A stretch of 64,000 nucleotides of DNA from Mycolicibacterium elephantis DSM 44368 (GCF_004014805.1 NZ_ATDN01000067.1:1-64000), one strand, 5' to 3'. Positions 34,699-44,068 are shown, counted from the stretch's first letter. The notes: generated from the sequence alone by a model not told the origin. A program made the numbers and translations.

Positions 34699-35853
34699 CT
34701 ACGGCCCCTGATCCCAGCGGTACGGAGCGACCAACGGGTTGCCGCCTGGTGGCGGCACGTTGTGGTTGCACGGGCTGGGGAACTGGCCGACGGTCCGTCC
34801 CCATTGCAGCTCCAACCAGGTCAGGTTGCACTCGAACCGCGTTCCGGTGAAGATCGCCGAATCGATTCTGCTCAACGTCAGGTCGACGACCAACGTCAGG
34901 TTCGCGTAGTCGCCGCGCATCCAATTGAGCAATGTCTCCTTGGGGAACGGGAAGGTTGGTAGGAAGCTCAGCGCACGGGTCAGCGCGGGACCGGCGTCGG
35001 CCAGTTCCTCCAGCACCACGCCGAGGTCCTTGAGCTCTTGCACCAGAGCCTCTTTGGTTTGGTTGACCGAGTCGGCGGCCAGCGCGCTGAACCGGCCGAG
35101 CTGGGTCAGCACCTCGGCCAGGTTCTGCCGCTGATCCCTGAGCACGGCCAGAGCATCGGGAACGGTCCGAAGGGCCTTGTCCACCACCGGCTTCTGCTCG
35201 GCGATCTGACCCATCAGATTGTTCAGGCTCTCGGTGGCGTCGATGATGTCCTGCTTCTGGTCATCGAGGTGGCCGATCGCGATGTCGAGCTGCTCGATGA
35301 GGCTGCGCAGGTCGTTCTCGCGGCCGGTGAACGCGACGCTCAGGGCCTCGGTGATGTCGTGGATGTTGCCGATCCCGCCCCCGTTGAGCAGCAGCGCGAC
35401 GGCGGCCAGCGCCTGCTCGGTACTCGGGTACGCGCTCGAGGACTCCAAGGGGATCAGCGAGCCCTCTTTCAGCTTGCCGACCGGCGGAACGTCGGTCGGC
35501 GGCGCCAATTCGATGTGCAGAGAACCCAACAGGCTGGTCAACCCGAGGCTGGCCGTCGCATTCGCGGGCAGCTCGACGTCACCGTTGAGTTCCATCGTCA
35601 CCAGCGCATGCCAGCCCTGGCGTTCGATCTTCCGCACGGTGCCGACGTTCACATCCCCGACGCGGACACGGGAGTTCGGCTCGATGTTGTCCACGTCGGG
35701 CATCTGAGCCTGGATCGTGAACGCACCCGGCCCGGTGCCCTTGACGCCCGGCAACGGAAGCGAATTCAAGCCCTGCCAGTCGGAGCAACCGGACAACAGC
35801 CCGGCCGCCACGAGCACGACCGCTGCCCTACGAAAGATCCTGCGCCGCATCAT
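34699..35853 (-). CDS. mceE: MceE-type lipoprotein (LprN-like)
   Basis: ATG 35853 overlaps the mceD stop and gives 384 aa. The start MMRRRIFRRAAVVLVAAGLL followed by SGCSDW is a lipoprotein signal with the lipobox LLSGC, as in other MceE proteins (LprK/LprL/LprM/LprN). The MCE domain (FTIQAQMPDVDNIEPNSRVR, VGDVNVGTVRKIERQGWHA) spans roughly 40-120, followed by a helical region to about 320 and a short Cys-containing end. It is the lipid-anchored subunit of the Mce channel. Confidence 0.92.
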   Translation of the reverse strand: MMRRRIFRRAAVVLVAAGLLSGCSDWQGLNSLPLPGVKGTGPGAFTIQAQMPDVDNIEPNSRVRVGDVNVGTVRKIERQGWHALVTMELNGDVELPANATASLGLTSLLGSLHIELAPPTDVPPVGKLKEGSLIPLESSSAYPSTEQALAAVALLLNGGGIGNIHDITEALSVAFTGRENDLRSLIEQLDIAIGHLDDQKQDIIDATESLNNLMGQIAEQKPVVDKALRTVPDALAVLRDQRQNLAEVLTQLGRFSALAADSVNQTKEALVQELKDLGVVLEELADAGPALTRALSFLPTFPFPKETLLNWMRGDYANLTLVVDLTLSRIDSAIFTGTRFECNLTWLELQWGRTVGQFPSPCNHNVPPPGGNPLVAPYRWDQGP

Positions 35854-37175
35854 CGTCCGACTCCCTGAGGCACCATCAGCCCGTGCAGACCGTCGGCCGG
35901 ATTCGGGGTGATCGGCGCCTCCGCCGGCAGCGGTGGGCCTGCGGCCGGCGGCGGTGCCGCTAAACCTGAGGCCTGCGGCGGTGCAGCGGCCGGAACAGGT
36001 TGCGGCGGAATGTAATCGGGCCGCAGCCAGTCCTCGCTGTAGGTCAGCTCGTTCGGTCGTGTCGTGGCACCGGAGAAGACGTTCTGCATGATGGGCAGGA
36101 AGTTGTACTGGCGGTTCTTCACGATCGGCGCCAGATACTGCACGCACAGCTTGGCCGACTGCTCGGCACCCAGCCGGGACGCCGCCTGAATTGCGCCGCA
36201 CAGGAACGAGATCGGGTTGGCGAAGTTGTTGAGCATCGGCAGGCTGCTCACCGCGCCCTGGGCGGGTTGCCAGGTGTTGACGTAGTTCTGCAGCGTGTTG
36301 GGCGCCACGTGCAGGAACTGCTTGACGTCGGCGAGGCTGTCGGTCAGCGCCTGGGTCACCCCGGCCAACTTGTCCGACGTGGTGCCAAGCGCTTCGCGGT
36401 TGTCGGCGACGAATGTCTGGACTTCTCCGACCACGTTGTTGAGGTCGCGCAGCGCGTCGGCGACTTCGTTGGGATCGTTGGCGAGCAGTCCGGTCACGCT
36501 CGCGAGGTTCTGGTTGAGCTGGCGCATCACGTCGGTGCTGTCCTGCAGCGCCGAAACCAGGGTCGCGAGATTCTTGACCGTGGAGAAAATGTCGGTGCCG
36601 TGATCGCCCAGGGCTGTCACCGCTTGCGACAGCTTGATGACGGTATCCCTGATGTTGGCGCCTTCACCACGCAGGTTGTCGGCAGTGGTGTTGATGACCG
36701 ACCCCAACGGGCTCACGTCTCCCGGCTCGGTGGGCTGCAGGGTCTCGGCGAGCCGCTCCAACTGCTGTCGGACCTCGTCCCACTCCACCGGAACGGCGGT
36801 GCGCTCCTGCGGGATGACCGTGTCGTCGTGCATCACCGGTCCTCCGGTGTAGGGCGGGGTCAGCTGAATGGCGCGCGCGGTCACCAGCGTCGGCGACAGG
36901 ATCGCCGCCTTGGCGTCGGCCGGCACCTTGTACTTGCTGTCGTACCAGAACGAGATCCTGACCCGCTCGGGTTGCGGTTCGATCGATTCGATCCTGCCAA
37001 CGGGCACGCCGACGATGGTGACGTCATCGCCGGGGTAGATGCCGTTGGCGTTGTCGAAGTAGGCGACGACGTGTGTGCGGTTGATCCGTTCGGTGTTGCG
37101 AAACACCACGATTGCACCGCCCGCCAGTATCACGACCAGCGCGACGGCCAACAGGTTTCGGGCGGAGCGCGTCAT
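35850..37175 (-). CDS. mceD: MceD-type substrate-binding protein
   Basis: ATG 37175 overlaps the mceC stop (ATGA) and yields 441 aa. It has an N-terminal anchor (SARNLLAVALVVILAGGAIV), an MCE domain (VVAYFDNANGIYPGDDVTIV, GVPVGRIESIEPQPERVRIS), a helical tunnel region with heptad-like spacing (about 140-290), and a Pro/Ala-rich tail ending LMVPQGVGR. The upstream frame is open through mceC and adds no meaningful sequence. It is tightly coupled to mceC and mceE by 4-nt overlaps. Confidence 0.9.
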   Translation of the reverse strand: MTRSARNLLAVALVVILAGGAIVVFRNTERINRTHVVAYFDNANGIYPGDDVTIVGVPVGRIESIEPQPERVRISFWYDSKYKVPADAKAAILSPTLVTARAIQLTPPYTGGPVMHDDTVIPQERTAVPVEWDEVRQQLERLAETLQPTEPGDVSPLGSVINTTADNLRGEGANIRDTVIKLSQAVTALGDHGTDIFSTVKNLATLVSALQDSTDVMRQLNQNLASVTGLLANDPNEVADALRDLNNVVGEVQTFVADNREALGTTSDKLAGVTQALTDSLADVKQFLHVAPNTLQNYVNTWQPAQGAVSSLPMLNNFANPISFLCGAIQAASRLGAEQSAKLCVQYLAPIVKNRQYNFLPIMQNVFSGATTRPNELTYSEDWLRPDYIPPQPVPAAAPPQASGLAAPPPAAGPPLPAEAPITPNPADGLHGLMVPQGVGR

Positions 37176-38524
37176 CGTCCGGCCTCCGCGGGTGCAAGGT
37201 GGGCGACCGCGCCGGGAGCGGGTACTGCAACCGGAGACGGCGTCGGGTCCGGTGTCGACTGCAGACCCGGCGGTGCGTCGGCGGGCGGTCCCGGCGGCGG
37301 CCCGCCGGGGGGCGGCGCCGGCGGCGGCTCGCGGTACGGATAGCAGCCGGGGCCGGGCAACGGCAGCCCTGGCAACCCACACGCCTGATCGCCCGGATTG
37401 CCGGTGATGGCGTCGGGGACCGTCAGCCGCGGTTCGCCGCCTTGACCTGTCCGCGGGAACGGCACCGGCAGTGCCGGTGTTCCCGGCTGACCGACCTGCG
37501 GATCGCTGAGTTCCGATGGCAGCTTCACGTTGGGATCCAGGCCGAGGTCGGAGAACGCGGCGTCGATGAACGGCTGCAGGAATTGGCCCGGCAGCAGGTT
37601 GGCGACGTAGTTCTTGAAAAACGGCCCGCTCGACACCGATTCGCCCAGTGACATCACGTAGTCGGTCAGCAACTCGAGCGACTTCTGCAGGCGTTCCTTG
37701 CGGTTGTCGATGATCGTCAGCACGCCGTTGAGCTTGTCCAGGGCGGGTCGCAGGGTTTCGCGGTTCTCGCCGATGAAACCCTGCAACTGCCCGCTGAGCG
37801 CCGAGATGTTGCCGGAGACCTCATCCAGTGCGGCGCTTTGGTTTTCCAGCTCGGCCAGCAGCGCGTTGGTATCGGCGACCAGACTCACGATCTGGTTGCT
37901 GCGTTCCGCCAGCACCGTGGTGGCCTTGCTGGCGTTGCCGAGCAGACCTCGCAGCTGCGCATCACGTTCGTTCAGCGTGTCGGAGAACCGCGCCACCCCC
38001 TCGATCGCGATCTTCAGTTCCGGCGGCGTGTCGGAGAATGTCGCCGACAGCACCCTCAGCGAATCCGACAACTGGTTGGTGTTCAGGCCGCTGATCGTCG
38101 CGGCCAATTCTCCCAGTGCATCAGGGAGTTCATAGGGCGACGTCGTGCGTTCGAGCGGGATCGTGCCCTCTTGCCGTCCGTCACCGCGGGAGGTGACCTC
38201 GAGGATCTTGGTGCCCAGCAGGCCCTCGGTCTTGATCGCCGCCTCGGTGCGATCGCCCAGCCGGATGTCGCTGTCGACGGTGAACGTCACCAGGGCGTGC
38301 GGCCCGTCCAATTCGACGGACTTCACCTGGCCGACCTCGAATCCCGAAACACGTACGGCCTTACCGGCTTGCAGCCCGCCCACCTCGGCGAAGTAGGCCG
38401 AGTACTCGGTGCCCTGCAGGAACGGCAGCCTTTCGTAGTTCAACGACCCGAGCACGATGCCGATCGTCAACGCCAGCCCGACGGCACCGATGACGGTCTG
38501 ATTCCGTTCAGAGAAGGACTTCAC
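37172..38524 (-). CDS. mceC: MceC-type substrate-binding protein
   Basis: GTG 38524 (VKSFSERNQTVIGAVGLALT) overlaps the mceB stop by 4 nt and gives 450 aa; GTG 38536 would add four residues. The membrane anchor is followed by an MCE domain (YSAYFAEVGGLQAGKAVRVS, GFEVGQVKSVELDGPHALVT), a coiled-coil-like helical region to about residue 300, and a very Pro-rich tail of about 90 residues (PPPAPPPGGPPPGPPADAPP). The tail is probably the extended cell-wall part. Confidence 0.9.
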   Translation of the reverse strand: MKSFSERNQTVIGAVGLALTIGIVLGSLNYERLPFLQGTEYSAYFAEVGGLQAGKAVRVSGFEVGQVKSVELDGPHALVTFTVDSDIRLGDRTEAAIKTEGLLGTKILEVTSRGDGRQEGTIPLERTTSPYELPDALGELAATISGLNTNQLSDSLRVLSATFSDTPPELKIAIEGVARFSDTLNERDAQLRGLLGNASKATTVLAERSNQIVSLVADTNALLAELENQSAALDEVSGNISALSGQLQGFIGENRETLRPALDKLNGVLTIIDNRKERLQKSLELLTDYVMSLGESVSSGPFFKNYVANLLPGQFLQPFIDAAFSDLGLDPNVKLPSELSDPQVGQPGTPALPVPFPRTGQGGEPRLTVPDAITGNPGDQACGLPGLPLPGPGCYPYREPPPAPPPGGPPPGPPADAPPGLQSTPDPTPSPVAVPAPGAVAHLAPAEAGR

Positions 38525-39561
38525 CTCGGCGCACACCTCCCGGTGGACTGCCCGGCGACTTTCACATAGACCGGTTGGCCGCCCTTGCCGTTGAGCTTGA
38601 GCACGATGTCACAGAGATAGAAGTTGAAGAAGTCGCCGTAGAGCCCCTGTCGCGCGAGCGCTTGATGGGCCTCCGGCAGAGTGTTCAGCAGGTTGTCGAA
38701 GTACTCGTGGTCAGCCACCACGATTCCGGCCGCGCGGTCGGTCTCCTGGACCGTCTTGCTGAACGGTGGACGAGCCTGGTCCAAGAGATCCGCGACCGTT
38801 CCGGCCGCTTCGTTGGTGTACGCCAGCCCGTTGCTGATGTCCTCTCGGCGCTCCGCCAGCGTTCCCACCAGTTCGTTGAGCGCGTCGACCGCCTTCGCGA
38901 ACTGCTCGTTCTGGTCGCCGAGGGATCCCAGCACCACGTTGAGGTTGACGATGACATCTCCGATCAGTCGGTCACGGTCGGCCAGAGTCGTTGTCAGCGC
39001 CGCGGTCTGGGCGAGGAACGAATTGATCGTCGCGCCCTGGCCCTGCAGGGCCTGGATCAGCTGACCCGACAGCGCGTTGACCTGATCGGGATCCAGCGCC
39101 CGGAACAGCGGCCGGAATCCGCCGATCAGCGCGTCGAGGTCGAGCGCAGGAGACGTGCGGGCGAAGGGAATCGTGCCGCCGGGCTCGAGTCTCTTGGTTG
39201 CGCCGGCGCCTTCCTCGAGTGCCAGGTAGCGGCCGCCGATGAGGTCGTCGTATCGGATGACGGCCCTGCTGCCCTCGGTCAGCACCACCGACTCGTCCGC
39301 GGTGAATTCAACCCGGGCGGTCGTATCGGGTTGGATGGCAACGCTTTCGACGCTGCCGACCTCGACGCCGGCGATGCGGACGAAGTCGCCGTTCTCCAAA
39401 CCGGTGACGTTGGTGAACTCGGCGACATAACTGTTGGCGGCTTCCCCGAAACGCATCTCGCCGAAGACCGCGAACAATCCGAACACGCCGAGCAGGCACA
39501 CAGCCAAGAACACGCCGAGACGCACCGCGTCTCGTCGAACCCTGGCGTTCATGCTGGACAT
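38521..39561 (-). CDS. mceB: MceB-type substrate-binding protein
   Basis: The 346-aa protein starts MSSMNARVRRDAVRLGVFLA with an anchor helix (VRLGVFLAVCLLGVFGLFAV). The MCE domain follows (YVAEFTNVTGLENGDFVRIA, GVEVGSVESVAIQPDTTARV), then the family block RYLALEEGAGATKRLEPGG and PALDLDALIGGFRPLFRALD, a helical tunnel region, and a short C-terminus with two cysteines (YLCDIVL, TGRCAP). It begins 28 nt after the mceA stop, the only visible gap in the operon. Confidence 0.9.
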   Translation of the reverse strand: MSSMNARVRRDAVRLGVFLAVCLLGVFGLFAVFGEMRFGEAANSYVAEFTNVTGLENGDFVRIAGVEVGSVESVAIQPDTTARVEFTADESVVLTEGSRAVIRYDDLIGGRYLALEEGAGATKRLEPGGTIPFARTSPALDLDALIGGFRPLFRALDPDQVNALSGQLIQALQGQGATINSFLAQTAALTTTLADRDRLIGDVIVNLNVVLGSLGDQNEQFAKAVDALNELVGTLAERREDISNGLAYTNEAAGTVADLLDQARPPFSKTVQETDRAAGIVVADHEYFDNLLNTLPEAHQALARQGLYGDFFNFYLCDIVLKLNGKGGQPVYVKVAGQSTGRCAPR

Positions 39562-39589
39562 GGCGTGTCACCTCTCATCGCGGCGTGGC

Positions 39590-41056
39590 TCATCCGAACG
39601 GCGGACCGGGTCGCGCCGGGGTCGGCAAGGGTGTCGGTCGTAGGGGCGTGGGCTGCATCTGCGCGGGCGAATGAACGATGAACGGTTCCGAACCCGGCGT
39701 CGGGCCCGGATCCCGCGGCGCCATCGGCGGCGGTGCGGCCGGCAGGCCCGGCCACAGCGGGGTGCCGTCGTCTGCGTACAGGTCCGCACCGTAAGCCGGA
39801 GCCCCCGGGTACGGGATCGGACCTATCGCGGGTCCGCCGAAGAGGTTGCGGACGCTCGGCGGTTCGGGCACAGCCCGGGTCGTCGGCAGGTAGTTGGCGT
39901 ACCCGGGGAAGCCGATGCCGGGATTGGGCCGCCAGTCGAGTCCGGTACCGAACCCGGTGTTCGTGACGAGATTTCGCACCGGCCAGTTCTCCGCGACGAC
40001 GGGTAGCGAACCGCAACTGGGTTTGCCGCCCGGTCCGCCCTTGGCGCCGATGATCGGCAGGTGATTGGGGTACCGGTACGAGTCGTCGCCGATGCCCAGT
40101 GCCACGTCCAACACCAGCGTCCGGCCGTTACCCCCCGGCCCGTCGTACCCACCGTGGTCCAGCAGGTGCTTGGCGCCGGTCAGCAGGCAGGTGTACTCCG
40201 GGCTGTACTTGTGCAGCAGGTTCGTCGTCGGTTCGAGCACGTTGATGGACTTGATCAGGTTCGCCTGGTTCGGCGCCAGCAGGTTGATCCCACTGTTGGA
40301 AAGTCCAATGGTGGCCAGCAGCAACGCATCCAATTGGCTGGCCTGGCCGGTGATCGTGGTACTTGTGGTGCTGAGCGCATCGAGGGTGGTCAGGATGTCT
40401 TGTGCGGCAGCGCTGTACGTGTCGTTGAAGTCCCGCAGCGCACGCAGGTCGGCGGTCACCGTTTCGTAGCGCGGATTGACCTCGAGCAGAACCTGATTCG
40501 CGGCGGTGGTGGCCTCACCGATCAGCTCGCCCTGCCCTCGGACGCCCTCGGCGAGCGCGGACAGGGTGCTGTTGAGCTTGGCCGGGTCGATCTGTTCGAG
40601 CACCCCGACGACGTTCTGGAACACCGTGTTGGCTTCGACGGTGACATTGCGCGACTGGATCACCTGACCGGCCGCCAGCCGCTGCGGGCTGGGATCGTCG
40701 GGATAGATCAGGTCGACGAACTTGGCGCCGAACACCGTCGTCGCCCTGATCTGCGCCTCGATGTTCGATGGGATGTACTTGATCTTGTTCTTGTCGATCT
40801 CCAGTTGCAGCGCGACGGGTTCGCTGCCGCCCTGAATCGCCGACACCCGCCCCACCTGGACTCCGCGCAGCTTGACCTTCGCGTTCGGGTCCATCACCAG
40901 GCCCGACCGGTCGGAGGTCAACGTGACGGTCTCGGTCGATTTGTAGGTGCCGAGGAATAGCACATACGTCGCCCAGAGGGCGACCGCGATGAGCACGACC
41001 AAGAACAACGTCCACCACGCTGGGTGCAGGCCTTCGTCTCTTTCCTCCATCGTCAC
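39590..41056 (-). CDS. mceA: MceA-type substrate-binding protein
   Basis: GTG 41056 overlaps the yrbEB stop (GTGA), giving 488 aa; ATG 41050 is two codons in. A membrane anchor (HPAWWTLFLVVLIAVALWAT) precedes the MCE domain (VTLTSDRSGLVMDPNAKVKL, RGVQVGRVSAIQGGSEPVAL), then the conserved QIRATTVFGAKFVDLIYPDD and PQRLAAGQVIQSRNVTVEAN. A helical region and a long Pro-rich tail (from about 370) follow. The open frame continues upstream through yrbEB, but that part is an out-of-frame shadow. MceA is the first channel subunit. Confidence 0.9.
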   Translation of the reverse strand: MTMEERDEGLHPAWWTLFLVVLIAVALWATYVLFLGTYKSTETVTLTSDRSGLVMDPNAKVKLRGVQVGRVSAIQGGSEPVALQLEIDKNKIKYIPSNIEAQIRATTVFGAKFVDLIYPDDPSPQRLAAGQVIQSRNVTVEANTVFQNVVGVLEQIDPAKLNSTLSALAEGVRGQGELIGEATTAANQVLLEVNPRYETVTADLRALRDFNDTYSAAAQDILTTLDALSTTSTTITGQASQLDALLLATIGLSNSGINLLAPNQANLIKSINVLEPTTNLLHKYSPEYTCLLTGAKHLLDHGGYDGPGGNGRTLVLDVALGIGDDSYRYPNHLPIIGAKGGPGGKPSCGSLPVVAENWPVRNLVTNTGFGTGLDWRPNPGIGFPGYANYLPTTRAVPEPPSVRNLFGGPAIGPIPYPGAPAYGADLYADDGTPLWPGLPAAPPPMAPRDPGPTPGSEPFIVHSPAQMQPTPLRPTPLPTPARPGPPFG

Positions 41057-41907
41057 CCGGCCAGGTTGAAGTTGCCGGATTGGCCATACACCGCAAGCGA
41101 GAGCATCACCAGAACGAATGCCGAGACGATCAGCGATGTGCGCACCGCGCGGCCGACGGCCTCCCCCACCCCCGCCGGGCCGCCTCGTGCGGTGAACCCG
41201 TAGTAGGTGTGCACGAGCATGATCACCACTGACAACGCGATGCATTGGCCGAACGACCACATCAAGTCGGTCGGGTTGAGGAACGTTCGGAAGTAGTGGT
41301 CGTAGACACCCGTCGACTGACCGTAGAGAACGGTGGTTCCGAAGCGTGCCGCCCAGAACGCCATCAGCACACCCACGCAGTACAGCGGGATCACCACGAG
41401 GAAGCCGGCAATGACCCGGGTGGACGCGAGGAACGCGATGCTGCGTATGCCCATCACCTCGAGCGCGTCGATCTCCTCGTTGATGCGCATGGCGCCGAGT
41501 TGGGCGGTGGCTCCCGCGCCGATGGTGGCCGACAGCGCGATCGCCGTCGTGGCCGGTGCGATCAGGCGCACATTGAAGTAGGCCGACACGAATCCCGTCA
41601 ACGCCTCCACGCCGATTTCGGAGAAGTCGCTGTAGCCCTGCACCGCCACCAGCGCACCGGTCGTCACGGTCAAGAAGCCGACGATCGCGACGGTGCCTCC
41701 GATGATGATGAGCGCTCCCGCACCGAGACCCATCTGAGCGATGATCCGAATCAGCTCGACCTGATAATGGATCAAGACGTAATGCATGCTGCGCAGCGTG
41801 CGCCCGTAGAACTTGGTTTGCATGCCGATGCGGTTCCAGGGGTCGGCCACACTCCGGAACCGGGCCTTCAGCCACGGGAACTGGGAATGCGGCCGCGACA
41901 CCGTCAT
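41053..41907 (-). CDS. yrbEB: YrbEB (MlaE-family) permease
   Basis: The 284-aa permease has about six hydrophobic helices and the MlaE/YrbE features: QMGLGAGALIIIGGTVAIVG, TIGAGATAQLGAMRINEEID and ALEVMGIRSIAFLASTRVIA (the cytoplasmic EExDALxVMGI coupling loop), and TARGGPAGVGEAVGRAVRTS. It overlaps yrbEA by 4 nt. With YrbEA and an MceG-like ATPase encoded elsewhere it should form the inner-membrane part of the lipid importer. Confidence 0.92.
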   Translation of the reverse strand: MTVSRPHSQFPWLKARFRSVADPWNRIGMQTKFYGRTLRSMHYVLIHYQVELIRIIAQMGLGAGALIIIGGTVAIVGFLTVTTGALVAVQGYSDFSEIGVEALTGFVSAYFNVRLIAPATTAIALSATIGAGATAQLGAMRINEEIDALEVMGIRSIAFLASTRVIAGFLVVIPLYCVGVLMAFWAARFGTTVLYGQSTGVYDHYFRTFLNPTDLMWSFGQCIALSVVIMLVHTYYGFTARGGPAGVGEAVGRAVRTSLIVSAFVLVMLSLAVYGQSGNFNLAG

Positions 41908-42671
41908 AGCGTGATCTTGATCGCTACGGCCGTTGCGACGATGTTGATCGCGAACAGCGCCATGAAGGTGAACACCACGGTTTCGTTCACTGCGTTACCG
42001 ACACCTGCCGGCCCCCCGCGCACGGAGATTCCCTTGTAGCAGGCGATCAGACCGGCGGAAAGCCCGAACAACGCGGCCTTCACCAACGCGATCGTCACGT
42101 CGGCGGCCCCGATGATCAGCGTCAGGCCGGCGGCGAAGGCACCCGGCGAGACGTTCTGAATGTAGACGACAAAGAAGTACGCGCCGGACAGGCCGACGAG
42201 AATCACGGTGGCGGACAGCGCCAGCGACACTATGGTGGCCGCCAGCACCCGCGGAACCACAAGGGCCTGAATGGGATTGACCCCCATCACCCGTAGCGCG
42301 TCGAGCTCCTCACGAATTGTCCGAGCACCCAGATCCGCGCACATCGCGGTGGCGCCGGCGCCGGCGACCACCAAGACCGTCACGATGGGGCCGATCTGCC
42401 GGACGGTGCCGAGGGCCGCGCCGGTACCGGAGAAATCGGCGGCACCGATCTCGCTGAGCAGGATGGTTTCGATGAAGGTCAGCAGAACCGTATACGGGAT
42501 GGTCAATAACAGCGTTGGCACGATGGACACGCGGGCGACGAACCACGCCTGGGAGATGAGCTCGCGCCACGCGAAGGGCGGCTTGAACATCAAGACGAAG
42601 GTGTCGAGCGCCATCGAATAGAAGCCGCCGAACGCGGCAACGGGTTTGGCAATTGCGGTGGAGGCGACCAT
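41904..42671 (-). CDS. yrbEA: YrbEA (MlaE-family) permease, first gene of the mce operon
   Basis: ATG 42671 (a TTG lies one codon earlier) gives 255 aa. Family signatures are FTFMALF-type helices, ARTIREELDALRVMGVNPIQ (EELDALxVMGV loop), ALVVPRVLAATIVSLALSAT, and VRGGPAGVGNAVNETVVFTF near the end. It is the first gene of an eight-gene run of coupled genes through mceF. The upstream gap of 196 bp must carry the operon promoter. Confidence 0.92.
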   Translation of the reverse strand: MVASTAIAKPVAAFGGFYSMALDTFVLMFKPPFAWRELISQAWFVARVSIVPTLLLTIPYTVLLTFIETILLSEIGAADFSGTGAALGTVRQIGPIVTVLVVAGAGATAMCADLGARTIREELDALRVMGVNPIQALVVPRVLAATIVSLALSATVILVGLSGAYFFVVYIQNVSPGAFAAGLTLIIGAADVTIALVKAALFGLSAGLIACYKGISVRGGPAGVGNAVNETVVFTFMALFAINIVATAVAIKITL

Positions 42672-42867
42672 CAATCAGATCTCGTCCCGATGCACTGACC
42701 TGCCATAGGTCGCCAACCTTCCTCGACACCAACAAACCCGCGCCTGTGACTGGCTGTGGCGCAAGGGTACACAGGGTAGGACGCGGGGAACCGGATATCG
42801 CGAATATGCGATTGGGCCAACGTGCCACCACGACGCGGGCGAGTATTGCCAATAACGGAGCGTCAGG
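42672..42867 (-). promoter_or_regulatory. Promoter region of the mce operon with a small inverted repeat
   Basis: This 196-bp gap separates yrbEA from the VOC gene, which is on the same strand and ends at 42868. It contains ATCGC-GAATAT-GCGAT (42797-42812), a perfect 5-bp-arm inverted repeat, and an AT-richer patch near 42840-42855 (TTGCCAATAA). No KstR motif is present, unlike cholesterol-specific mce4 promoters. Confidence 0.4.
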
Positions 42868-43341
42868 CTATCCGTCGCGCACAGCGGCTTCCAAATCGGC
42901 GATGACGATCTTGCGCATGCCGAGCATGGCGGCGGTCGCCGCGGCCGCGCGGGCTGGATCGGGGTCGTCGAGCAGCTCGTGAAGTCGCTCCGGGAGGATT
43001 TGCCAGCTGAGGCCGTAACGGTCCTTGAGCCAGCCGCATTGCGACTCCTCGCCGCCCTCGGTCAACCGGTTCCAGTAGTGGTCGACCTCTTGCTGGTCTC
43101 GGCACATGACGACGAAGGACACCGCCTCGGTGAAGCGGAACTGCGGCCCACCGTTGATGCCGATGAACCGGTTGCCGTCGAGCACGAAGATGGCCGAAAC
43201 CACCTCGCCAGGCGTGCCGGGCCCGGCGTCGGTGTATCGGTTGACCTTCTCGATCGATGAGTTGGGGAAGACCGAGACGTAGAACTGCGCGGCCTCTTCG
43301 AGGTTGTTGTCGAACCAGAGGGACGGTGTGATCGTCGGCAT
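42868..43341 (-). CDS. VOC/PhnB-like (3-demethylubiquinone methyltransferase-type) protein
   Basis: The 157-aa protein has PTITPSLWFDNNLEEAAQFY, FIGINGGPQFRFTEAVSFVV, QQEVDHYWNRLTEGGEESQC and GWLKDRYGLSWQILPERLHE, the pattern of the PhnB-like glyoxalase group (PF06983). Proteins of this group are cytosolic beta-alpha-beta-beta-beta dimers. Many are of unknown reaction, and some bind divalent metals. It is followed 38 nt away by a TetR gene on the same strand, which might control it. Confidence 0.83.
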   Translation of the reverse strand: MPTITPSLWFDNNLEEAAQFYVSVFPNSSIEKVNRYTDAGPGTPGEVVSAIFVLDGNRFIGINGGPQFRFTEAVSFVVMCRDQQEVDHYWNRLTEGGEESQCGWLKDRYGLSWQILPERLHELLDDPDPARAAAATAAMLGMRKIVIADLEAAVRDG

Positions 43342-43379
43342 GCCGGTACAGACCGCTGATGCGCGCAGGACTCATCGGG

Positions 43380-43976
43380 CTAACGCGCGGCGCCCAGCGC
43401 ACGCAGCGCGAAGTCGAGTACGCGGGCCTTCGACCGGTTGACCTGTTCGGGGTCCCGAAAGGACTGGTTCGCCATCACCCTGCTCACGATCGCGTTGATC
43501 GAGACCGCGTCGTCTTCGGGAACCGCCAGCGGAAACGTGCCGTCGTCGCGCCCCCGACGCAGGATCGCCACCAGTGAGCGCTCCCGGTCGGCGTGCGCCT
43601 TCTCGCGGATCTCGCGGTACCCGCGCGTGGCGCGGACTTCGTGGCAGTCGATGACCGCGAAGTGCGTGCGCAGTTGTTCGTCGGTGATCAACGCGAACAT
43701 CCCGTCGATCCACGCCGCGAGCTGCGCCACCGGCCCGCCATCCGTTTCCGCCGAAATGCGGTCGAGCCGCTCGGCCAGCACATCGGTTTCCCGGCGCAGC
43801 ATCGCCAGGAACAGTTCGTCTTTGGACTGAAAGTGGCGGTAGAACGCCCGCGTCGACATTCCGGCGCGGGCCAGGATCGCGGCCACCGGGACCGCGCCGC
43901 TGTGCGGCTCGGACAGGCAACGGTAGGCCGCCTCGATGATGCAGCCGCGCTTGTCGTCACCGGTCTCGGGCTGCAC
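43380..43976 (-). CDS. TetR-family transcriptional regulator
   Basis: The 198-aa protein starts at GTG 43976. The helix-turn-helix region is IIEAAYRCLSEPHSGAVPVA with ILARAGMSTRAFYRHFQSKD, normal for TetR (recognition helix ending FYRHFQSKDEL). The ligand domain is helical (GPVAQLAAWIDGMFALITDE, RSLVAILRRGRDDGTFPLAV). It is divergent from the alpha/beta hydrolase gene with 92 bp between, so that gene is a candidate target, as is the downstream PhnB-like gene. Confidence 0.88.
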   Translation of the reverse strand: MQPETGDDKRGCIIEAAYRCLSEPHSGAVPVAAILARAGMSTRAFYRHFQSKDELFLAMLRRETDVLAERLDRISAETDGGPVAQLAAWIDGMFALITDEQLRTHFAVIDCHEVRATRGYREIREKAHADRERSLVAILRRGRDDGTFPLAVPEDDAVSINAIVSRVMANQSFRDPEQVNRSKARVLDFALRALGAAR

Positions 43977-44068
43977 ACGGCGGATTCTAGGGAGCCGCCC
44001 GCTTCACAGGCCGCAGATCGGTGCAAATCCGCCCTGGGTAACGTGATCGCTCGGAGCCGGCCGAGAGG

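Noticed and set aside
39590-41875. A very long frame joining mceA with upstream sequence
   Set aside because: The upstream part overlaps yrbEB in another frame and is Arg/His-rich; the MceA start at the GTGA overlap fits the family.
42672-42867. A KstR site upstream of yrbEA that would make this the cholesterol mce4 operon
   Set aside because: I scanned the gap for TNNAACNNGTTNNA and found none. Flanking genes also differ from the known mce4 neighbourhood.
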